DNA of 64,000 bases, taken from NCBI RefSeq assembly GCF_024139115.2, contig NW_026943209.1, positions 1 to 64,000 on the forward strand, read 5' to 3'. The stretch's first letter is position 1; each line of letters starts with the position of its first letter. This document shows, one piece after another, positions 57,003 to 64,000 of this stretch. The notes under the pieces are model-generated. The model saw nothing but the letters and a program-made list of their open reading frames with translations, did no database searches and had not been told where the DNA came from. This DNA is from Armigeres subalbatus. Its lineage: Eukaryota; Arthropoda; Insecta; Diptera; Culicidae. The position numbers and the translations under genes are program-made.

Positions 57003-57782
57003 AGCAAGCGATAATCATCGCCATTATTTCTTTTCTATACATACAACTATGTTTTAAGCATTTCGTATGTATTCGGATTACAGTGAAAGTCTATTTCAAA
57101 CAAATTCAAAAGTTGAAAAAAAAAAGAAAATCAATTTGCCTTTCTAGTATTACTTTTCATCGAGCATCCCGCTAACGATGATTGTGCTCTAGTTTTCGTC
57201 CCGAAAACCTTCATGCATACCTTTTCTGTTTTAATTTGCGTCCCACAAATTTTCAGCAGAAATTTCCTTCCATCAAGCATCCCGCTGATGATAATTGTAC
57301 GCTAGTTTTCGTCCCGAAAACACTTCTGCGTACTTGTTCTTTTTTTTTTTTAATTTGCGTCCCACAAATTAACAAAAGAATTGCCCTTCCGGCGTTTTTT
57401 CCTCATCGTGCATCCCGCTAACGATGCTTGGCGCTAGTTTTCGTCCCGAAAATGCTAATGCGCACATTTTTTTCTCTTTAATTTGCGTCCCACAAATTAA
57501 CAGAAGATCCGCCTTTACCGGCAGTTTCTTTCCATCAAGCGTCCCGCTTGTGGTAGTTGTGCGCTGGTTTTCGTCCCGAAATACCACCATGCACAATTCC
57601 TTCTAACTTGCGTCCCACAAGCTAGGAAAATGCAGTTTCCATTTTTTTCTCTATAATCACGAAATACATGCGAAATAACGTCCACTTGTTTAACAACCAG
57701 TTGAGTGATTCTCGCTTACACACCTCCAGATTTGTTTTTTTTTTAATATAATATCGATGATATTACCTGGCAGGATCGCCAT
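57003..57782 (-). promoter_or_regulatory. Leader RNA with tandem GGGA(C/U)-loop hairpins
   Basis: 57158-57623 holds four tandem units of about 125 bp. Each unit has three inverted repeats in element sense: (C) AGCGGGATGCT-type, at 57159-57179, 57271-57290, 57404-57426, 57536-57550; (A) TTTTCGGGACGAAAA, at 57193-57207, 57306-57320, 57438-57452, 57568-57581 (the last with a mismatched end); (B) AATTTGTGGGACGCAAATT, at 57233-57251, 57352-57370, 57480-57498, 57605-57623. Stems vary while loops keep GGGAC or GGGAT. Possible packaging, dimerisation or translation role. Confidence 0.8.
57766..57781 (-). promoter_or_regulatory. Primer-binding site of the young element
   Basis: TGGCGATCCTGCCAGG in element sense, one base after the 5' LTR. 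The first 11 bases recur at the 61423-61438 remnant. Confidence 0.8.
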
Positions 57783-58070
57783 TGTGCAAGTCCGTAAACA
57801 CGAATGCAAAGCGGAATCACTCAACTGGCTGTACCAAGAGACACAACCTACCTCGACGAGTGTGTGATCCAGAAAGAGGCCCGTGCCAACGGTCACATGG
57901 ATTATAAAGCCTCGCCCAGCTGTAACGCTCACTCACACAAGTCTGGCTCTATCACAGAGCAAACTTGCGCATGCGTAATTTGGCTGACGCATGCTCTGTT
58001 GTTGACCTACCTGTGTGAGTGTGGTTTCAGTCATCATCACCATCATCAATGCGGCACTGCAATAGGGTGT
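57783..58070 (-). repeat. 5' LTR of the young element
   Basis: 288-bp partner of 51941-52228, same length and no visible mismatch. It directly abuts the RTE reverse-transcriptase sequence at 58071. Confidence 0.92.
57898..57909 (-). promoter_or_regulatory. TATA-like box in the 5' LTR
   Basis: CTTTATAATCC on the minus strand within the LTR, a plausible core promoter. A second copy sits in the 3' LTR at the same offset. Confidence 0.45.
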
Positions 58071-58724
58071 GAATTCCAAGAGTCCCTTTACTTGGTATTC
58101 ATTGACTACGAAAAAGCTTTCGACCGTCTCAATCACGAGAATATGTGGGGCGCCCTGAGACGCAAGGGGGTTCCTGAGAAAATCATCGGCCTCATCGAAG
58201 CACAGTACGAGGCCTTTTCGTGTAGAGTGCTGCACAATGGGGTCCTGTCCGACCCTATCCGGGTCGTAGCTGGTGTGAGGCAAGGATGTATTCTATCACC
58301 GTTACTGTTCCTCATCGTAATCGATGAGATTCTGGTAGATGCGATTGACCGTGAACCAAACCGCGGGCTGTTATGGCAGCCTATAACCATGGAGCACCTA
58401 AACGACTTCGAATTGGCGGATGACGTTGCACTACTCGCGCAACGGCGCTCTGATATGCAGAGTAAGCTCAACGACCTTGCTGATCGCTCCTCCTCAGCAG
58501 GTTTAGTCATCAACGACAACAAAACCAAATCGTTGGATGTAAACACGGTGACTCCTTCCAGTTTCACAGTAGCCGGGCAACCAGTGGAGAATGTTGAAAG
58601 CTTCCAATATCTTGGTAGCCAAATGGCGTCAGACGGCGGTACCAAGATCGACATAGGCGCACGGATCAAGAAAGCAAGGGCTGCCTTTGCGAGTTTAAGA
58701 AATATCTGGAAAACAGGCAGATAA
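58071..58724 (+). pseudogene. RTE-like RT, catalytic part
   Basis: Resumes at 'EFQESLYLVFIDYEKAFDRL' (first Asp), then 'VVAGVRQGCILSPLLFLIVI', and the active box FELADDVALLAQ near 58413, where Leu replaces the usual aromatic. It then reads 'NVESFQYLGSQMASDGGTKI'. Coding style and frame agree with the upstream half, confirming one split element. Confidence 0.85.
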
Positions 58725-59206
58725 GTGAACGCACCAAAATACGAATTTTCAACTCTAACGTGAAATCTGTGCTGTTATACGCTAGCGAAACATGGTGTGT
58801 ATCAGTGGAGAACACTCAACGGCTGCAGGTGTTCATTAACAGATGCCTGCGGTATATAATTCGGGCCTGGTGGCCTCACAACTGGATCTCAAACAACGAG
58901 CTCCATCGTCGTTGTCACCAGAGGCCGATAACAACAGAAATTCAGGATCGGAAGTGGGGCTGGGTCGGCCACACTCTACGTAGGGGCGGAAACGAAATCT
59001 GTAAGCAAGCATTAGACTGGAACCCAGCGGGACATCGCAGCAGAGGCAGACCCAGAGGCTCATGGCGGAGAAGCCTCAATAAAGAAATAAAAGAAGTCGA
59101 CCGAAATCTAACCTGGCAACAGGTTAAAGCGATAGCCGGGCATCGCTCAGGATGGAGATCTTTCAAGTCGGCCCTTTGCACCACCGGAGGTGTACAGGAT
59201 CCATAA
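58725..59206 (+). pseudogene. RTE-like C-terminal region
   Basis: After a frameshift, 'VLLYASETWCVSVENTQRLQ', 'WGWVGHTLRRGGNEICKQAL' and 'AGHRSGWRSFKSALC' match the usual RTE C-terminus. The stop at 59204-59206 is followed by (TAAG)n. Confidence 0.8.
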
Positions 59207-59215
59207 GTAAGTAAG

Positions 59216-60500
59216 TTACATTACTCTTCTTCTCTCACTAAAAAAGAGAAGAAAAAACATTCATTTGGGATTTTCATAAACAACTATTTACGTCATTTTT
59301 TTTTTTGAAAAATGATCTAAAAATAATCTTAATTCTAATTGGAAATAATGTCAATCTTACATTTGATACGATTTTCCAATCCGATATCCAAATTCAATGC
59401 ACGGAACCAAAATGTAAATCCAATATCCCTATTTTATGAACAAAGTTTTAATCCCAATCCAACGTAGGAATGTTTATATGATGGAATACCAAAATCAAAC
59501 TTTCAAATAAAATATTCATTTCAAAGTTTAATATAAATATTCGGCTTGCAGTGGGCGAGTGATTGCATCATCATTTCCTCCCCCTTCCCAACATTGACTT
59601 GCATTCTGACATGGCAGGCGCCAGTATGACCTAACAAATGAGATCTCCAGTACTTATACATTGAAGATGTGTGCTAGTCCCAAGCAAACATCTGTTGGTT
59701 CTGGTCTGTGCTGTGTGAAGTGTGAAGTGTGTGCTAGTCCCAAGCAAACATCTGGTTCTTGGTCTACTATACACGTTAGTGTTCTATAGCATTTCCACAG
59801 TTATTAATTTGAAGTTTTTTTTTTGCGTTCTATACCGTATCGAGAAACGATGTCGTCATCTTTAGATTGGCAATCCCACGGCTTTGCTAGCAAGACTAAC
59901 TGGAGACCCTGATTAAATTTCATTTCCAACATATAAGTTTGGTATTCAGTCTTATCACATTATCAGTATCTACACAGCAAATAATTTTGAAAATTCAACT
60001 ACGTGTAAAATTGAAGCTTATCCTATCGAACGAACTAACATTCGATATTCAATTAAATTTGACTGAATATTACAAGCAAGCACAGTTTTAATTTATTTCG
60101 ATTTAATAGAATAGTGAGATCGATTGAATGTTACGTTTATTCACATGCTCCAAATATGTGCATGAAAATACATTTAAAGTCACAACATATTTTTATCTGT
60201 GTATTTTTTTACATTCATATCCAATTTTCCCACCCCATTCTAATCCAAGTCCATTTTTCCAATACAATCACTAGGTAATAACCAAAAACTAATTAGAATC
60301 TAATATTCAATTCAATATTTGAAACCAAGCCAAATCCAACTTTGAAATCTAATATCATGATGTTTTACCCATTATCAAAACCAAATGTTCCATTCAAAAT
60401 CAATATCAATAACAATCTAAATTCAATTTTCCAATTCAAACCCCATATTCAATAACTGGTGCAAATATACCATTTTTACTACACAAATAAATCCAGCCTT
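59216..60500. repeat. Low-complexity CCAAT/TCAAAT-rich DNA with one embedded repeat copy
   Basis: Irregular units such as CCAAATTCAA and CCAATTCAAA over most of the stretch, with no gene. 59548-59770 is an inverted relative of 43135-43315 ('GCAGTGGGCGAGTGATTGCA'). At 59714-59755 a small tandem duplication of GTGTGCTAGTCCCAAGC is seen. Confidence 0.7.
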
Positions 60501-60941
60501 TTTCTGAGCGCCTTCAGCATCTGAAATTTCAACTATTTCACATCATGATTCATGACCCTTCAGATACATTTTTTTTTATTTTATAAAATATATCCACCAT
60601 TGTAGTCCAAACCAATAGAATTTGATCCGGCAGACCATTTCCAATACAATTTGTTAGCCTTCGAATGGGAAAGCCAAAACAATATCGGTGGCTCTTCTAA
60701 CGTACTCTGTACTTACTCTTCAAGCTTAAGACAATTAATCCAGCACAACACCTTCGAGATTTAAATTTGAATCGGTGCATTCTACTAATCCAACCGCATT
60801 AACGATTCTTTAACGCAGCCATCCACCCCTCTTCTACAGAACCTTCAACATCAAAAGCTGCAATAGTCCGGTACTCTTCCAGAACACCTTTGACAACACA
60901 AGTAGACGAGGAAACAAATTATTTATTCCGAAAACAAACCA

Positions 60942-61282
60942 GGCGTCGAAGGCACTCTGGAGAAGCGCCGGAGTAAATTATTCGTTTTCTCATCGGTTTT
61001 GACTTGCAATGTCAAAGGTATCAGATCGAAGGATTTCTAGCTTAACTTTTCAAAAGGACCTAAGTAACATTTTTTTTATGAATTAATTTGAATAGCGCAA
61101 TCAACAGAAAAACATGAAAGCTTTTGATTGTACTCAAATAAATTCATGAAAAAATGTTACTTAGGTCCATTTGAAAAGTTAAGCTAGAAATCCTTCGATC
61201 CGATACCTTTGACATTGCAAGTCAAAACCGACGAGAAAACGAATAATTTACTCCGGCGCTTCTCCAGAGTGCCTTCGACGCC
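60942..61282. repeat. Near-perfect ~340-bp palindrome
   Basis: Arms of about 165 bp, GGCGTCGAAGGCACTCTGGA at 60942 and its inverse ending at 61282, meet at a short central loop near 61112-61122. Only scattered mismatches. It lies on the leader side of the primer-binding-site remnant at 61423, with further CTTC-rich degenerate units around it. Confidence 0.9.
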
Positions 61283-61422
61283 TTCGACATCACAAGCCGA
61301 AACCGATCATTCAATCCGGAGCGCTTCTAGAGCGCCTTCGGCATCACAAGTCGAACCCGAAGAAAAATGTCACGCCCATTCACGCCCACAGCATACTTAC
61401 AAAACAAAAATTTCAGGAGCAA

Positions 61423-61438
61423 CCTGCCAGGATCGCCA
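61423..61438 (-). promoter_or_regulatory. Primer-binding-site remnant of a second gypsy-type element
   Basis: TGGCGATCCTGGCAGG on the minus strand. It is preceded by an LTR end reading ...GGCCACACA, comparable to ...CTTGCACA in the young element. Confidence 0.6.
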
Positions 61439-61440
61439 AA

Positions 61441-61860
61441 TGTGTGGCCTATTTCCGCCGAACTTTCGGTTGCTTCTGTGCAGTTTTACGAAACAACCCG
61501 TTGGTTGCCCGACGAAGGAGGAGGCAAAGTCATGGCCTGCTATTCACTAATTCTCGGGTACTTATTCAAAAGGACGTATGTGATTTTGTAAACAAAGATT
61601 CAAACGTCGATTTGTCCAATTTGCATGCGTATGTGATTTTGTAAACAAAGATTCAAACGTCGATTTGTCCAATCTGATAGCACTCCCACGCAAACCATCA
61701 CCACAGACAGGTAGAGGAAGCATTCGGCTACCTGTTGATGGTGTTGTTTGCATGGGAATGTCATTAGATTGGACAAATTGACGTTTGAATCTTTGTTTAC
61801 AAAATGACATACGTCCTTTTGAATAAGCACCCGAGAATTAATGATCACAACCGAATCGTT
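61441..61860 (-). repeat. LTR-like fragment split by a MITE
   Basis: Outside the MITE (61550-61838), the ~130 bp align with 49596-49735. No coding part of this element is visible nearby. Confidence 0.6.
61550..61838. mobile_element. TA-flanked foldback MITE, 289 bp
   Basis: ATTCTCGGGTACTTATTCAA at the left and its near-inverse ending CCCGAGAAT at the right give arms of about 70 bp, with TA at 61548-61549 and 61839-61840. The left arm contains a ~50-bp tandem duplication (GTATGTGATTTTGTAAACAA repeated). The paralogue at 49596-49735 represents the empty site. Confidence 0.85.
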
Positions 61861-62564
61861 ATTGTCGGCGTAGCACCAAGTTAGAATTCGGAAGTTGGGA
61901 CTTCCGAACCGAACTTTCTTCCGAAGTTTTATTTGTCAAACTAATTGATGCGTTGTTTAGCGCATCTTTAGGCGAATCCAGCGCACTACTTCCGAAGTTG
62001 GGAAAGTTGCCTGTATCTGGAGAAAAATCCAACTTCGGTATAAAAAGCGGTGTAAATTCATTCCGGATAGACAATATTATCACACTTTTCAGCGCCACTG
62101 TTTAAATTGATAAAGACCTGTTCTGATCTTCTAATGGTTCTGATTCGTTCTCAAATTTATTCTCACAGATCATGGCGGAGATAATTGTGTGGGTGCTCAC
62201 CACAAAATGTTGCACGCCAAAAGAATTTCATTTGAAATTTGGTGAAATATCATTTTGACTCTAGACAGTGACGTAGCCACGGGGGTGGTTTTCCAGCCCC
62301 AGTCAACTCAACGCAAATCACCCAAGTAGCATCGACAATGGTTTAAATCATAAGTTGATAGTCAAATATCAAAGTGCTGGTGGGCAGTAGACTGGCCCAG
62401 GAAACAAAAAGTTGTCGAATTTCACGGGGCACCCGACCCCCCAGGATTGTGTCTTTGGGTGAGAAAATCAATCTCTCAAAATTTCAGCTCAATCGCTTGT
62501 TGCATAAGCTGGCGCAATTGATTTGAAGTTTGTATGGGGATTTCAGTCAAAATGTATAGTAAAA
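61861..62564. other. No gene; short inverted repeats
   Basis: Contains several CCGAAGTT/AACTTCGG repeats (61885-62040), a TATAAAAAG at 62040 without a downstream ORF, and a transposon-end-like GTGACGTAGCCACGGGGG at 62267. Confidence 0.5.
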
Positions 62565-62912
62565 TACACCTCCGTCACTCATTCGATCTGGAATTTGGTT
62601 CTGATTGCTCGATTGAGCTCAGAATTGCAAAAACGGCAGTTGGTATGCTACAGAACAATTTCACAGAACATTGTATGATGATTAAATTTACTTTTATATA
62701 GTTTTCGGCTGATACGATTCGATCAATAAATCCAAAAATACCCAATTCAGCTCCTAATACACCAGCCGAAAGCTAAGTAAAAGTTCATTTAATCATTGTA
62801 CAACGTTCTGTGAAATTGTGTAGCATACCAACTGCCGTTTTTGCGATTCTGAGCTCAATCGAGCAATCAGAGCCAATTTCCAGATCGAATGAGTGACGGA
62901 GGTGTATTTTCC
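62565..62912. repeat. Imperfect foldback, arms ~150 bp
   Basis: ATACACCTCCGTCACTCATT near 62564 and its inverse near 62884 bound arms that include 'GCAAAAACGGCAGTTGGTAT' and its inverse (62839). The centre is near 62740. No ORF. Confidence 0.8.
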
Positions 62913-63379
62913 AGGTGGGCAGGTATGGTAAAATCGGTTCATTTAGCGCTAATCTTTTACTCACCTCTACACGCAATCGCAAATTAGGCAACTGTACACG
63001 AGCCCTTCCGAAATTTTCAATTTCGATTGTCTGCCGTTTGGCTTCAGTTAGTGACGAATCATGCCAAAAAACAAACAGACAAAATTCATCGCCGAATCTT
63101 TCCCACAGATAGCAAATGATGCATAGCCGAGTATTTGTTTACATTCGGTTCGTAAACGAATGGAATCGCAATTGAGTGGTAAGTGAGGATTCGGCAGAAA
63201 GAATCAGGCCACAAAACGAATCATTGAGTCTCGATCCATTGTCATCATCGTCTGAATTGAATCAATCTTCTGAGTCCAACTCAGTGTTTTCTGCTGCGCT
63301 CACTACACATCGGTTCATTCTCATCTCTCGATTTCTTTTCGCACTATTATGTGGTTTCATTTATTCTTGCCACAACTGT

Positions 63380-63816
63380 CGTCACTTCATCTCGGAGCAT
63401 CAACATGGGTTTATGCCGGAACGGTCAACGAATAGATCTACTTCTGTACTCATCCTTCATCGCCAAAGCTCTCCAAAAAGGCCAACAAGTTGATTCCATC
63501 TACACTGATTTTTCAGCAACCATCAACCGTGTCCGTGTCCGTGTACTTCTCGCAAGGGTCATACGTCATACGTCATATGTCGATGAACAGAGAAAAGAAA
63601 CTGGTTTTCCGGCCACCATGGTGTTGAATGGCAAGGAAGCAATTTTCCTCTGTATTCACAGACGAACTTCTGGATCCACATCATATTATCCACGCTGCTA
63701 CAAATGTACCTTTACGTTCCTCTGCTGTGAGCACTCATTCCTTAGTTTCACGAACTACTGTTGAATCTGCGTGTTCCCGCTTGAAAGGAACTGTGAGAAC
63801 TGAGCCGAAAAAATGA
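63380..63816 (+). pseudogene. Rearranged non-LTR reverse transcriptase fragments
   Basis: 'SEHQHGFMPERST' (63390) and, in another frame, 'IAKALQKGQQVDSIYTDFSA' are the QxGFxxxRST and first-Asp blocks of a Jockey-type RT. About 90 bp downstream, 'RKQFSSVFTDELLDPHHI' and 'LVSRTTVESACSRLKGT' look like the linker that normally precedes RT, so the order is inverted relative to an intact element. Confidence 0.6.
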
Positions 63817-64000
63817 TTTTGCAGAAGAATTTTCTCGAATGAAGTCTGAGAGAAAAGAAACAGTAGTAACGGCTCATAGTCAGCTACGGCGATAAAACCT
63901 GCAGAATTAAATGTCCTTCCAAGTATGTTATTCGGAAAAGATTTACAGGAATAAAATATTCTGTTAAAATTTTATTTTACTTAATAAAAATCATGTTGTA
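63817..64000. other. No gene seen
   Basis: AT-rich sequence to the window end. Confidence 0.6.

Larger units (their letters stand above)
51941..58070 (-). mobile_element. Young Ty3/gypsy-type LTR retrotransposon, 6130 bp
   Basis: Two 288-bp LTRs look identical by eye. On the minus strand: 5' LTR (57783-58070), PBS, a 780-nt leader with a hairpin array, gag, a 228-nt stop-rich spacer, pol (protease, RT, RNase H, integrase), polypurine tract, 3' LTR (51941-52228). No stop or frameshift interrupts gag or pol. Gene order RT, RNase H, integrase identifies Ty3/gypsy. Two zinc knuckles and the pol style suggest a mag-like lineage. Target duplication is either absent or TGTG (ambiguous boundary). 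Probably recent and possibly competent. Confidence 0.93.
49815..59215 (+). mobile_element. RTE-like non-LTR element split by a gypsy-type element
   Basis: 5' part 49815-51940 and 3' part 58071-59215, together about 3.27 kb. It starts with 'AAAGCGACCGTGTGCCGCTC', shared with the element at 20556. Endonuclease, RT and the C-terminal region follow, and it ends in a short AAGTAAGTAAG tail. Frameshifts near 50255, 51265 and 58722 and several smaller lesions show it was already decaying. Confidence 0.85.

Noticed and set aside
62038..62100. TATAAAAAG as a host promoter
   Set aside because: No open frame or other promoter features follow on either strand.

Overview
The window looks like a transposon-rich arthropod genome, most probably a culicine mosquito such as Aedes. 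The grounds are RTE- and R1-type non-LTR elements, Ty3/gypsy elements, mariner, hAT and piggyBac relics, tRNA-derived SINE heads, and a (TG)n-containing repeat of a style I associate with Aedes. That assignment is inference from element style. I see no rRNA, no canonical tRNA gene and no confident multi-exon host gene. Almost every coding stretch belongs to a transposable element, and most are broken.

Layout. 1-7445: a composite minisatellite with ~170-bp units and (TG)n tracts, into which an R1-clade non-LTR element (1572-5722, minus) has inserted at a (TG)n tract. 7922-24871: an old Ty3/gypsy-type element with 169-bp LTRs, expanded by nested insertions: inverted-repeat structures in its leader, a MITE in gag, a 4.27-kb hAT derivative after the protease (itself holding a mariner relic and a smaller hAT MITE), and an RTE-like element with a 12-bp target duplication in integrase. 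24872-33482: mostly unassigned AT-rich DNA, with a piggyBac-type MITE, one weak candidate secreted-protein gene (29234-29598) and an RTE 3' tail joined to a minisatellite. 33491-38354: a hAT derivative with 8-bp target duplication, full of inverted repeats and about 90 copies of a palindromic 24-bp unit. 39200-46985: a deleted RTE copy, more palindromic minisatellites, and a hAT relic carrying a composite SINE with a 25-bp target duplication. 49815-59215: a decayed RTE element split by a young Ty3/gypsy element (51941-58070, minus).

The young element is the main discovery. Its two 288-bp LTRs look identical by eye and both ORFs are open. Gag and Pol lie in the same frame, separated by 228 nt with seven in-frame stops. 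Gag ends exactly at a splice-donor-like AAG|GTATAA, and Pol opens immediately after a long pyrimidine tract and TATAG. This suggests that Gag-Pol is made by splicing rather than frameshifting. Its leader also carries four tandem ~125-bp units, each with three predicted RNA hairpins displaying GGGA(C/U), with compensatory changes that keep the stems.

59220-64000: low-complexity DNA, a ~340-bp near-perfect palindrome, a primer-binding-site/LTR remnant of a related element split by a TA-flanked MITE, another foldback, and rearranged reverse-transcriptase fragments.
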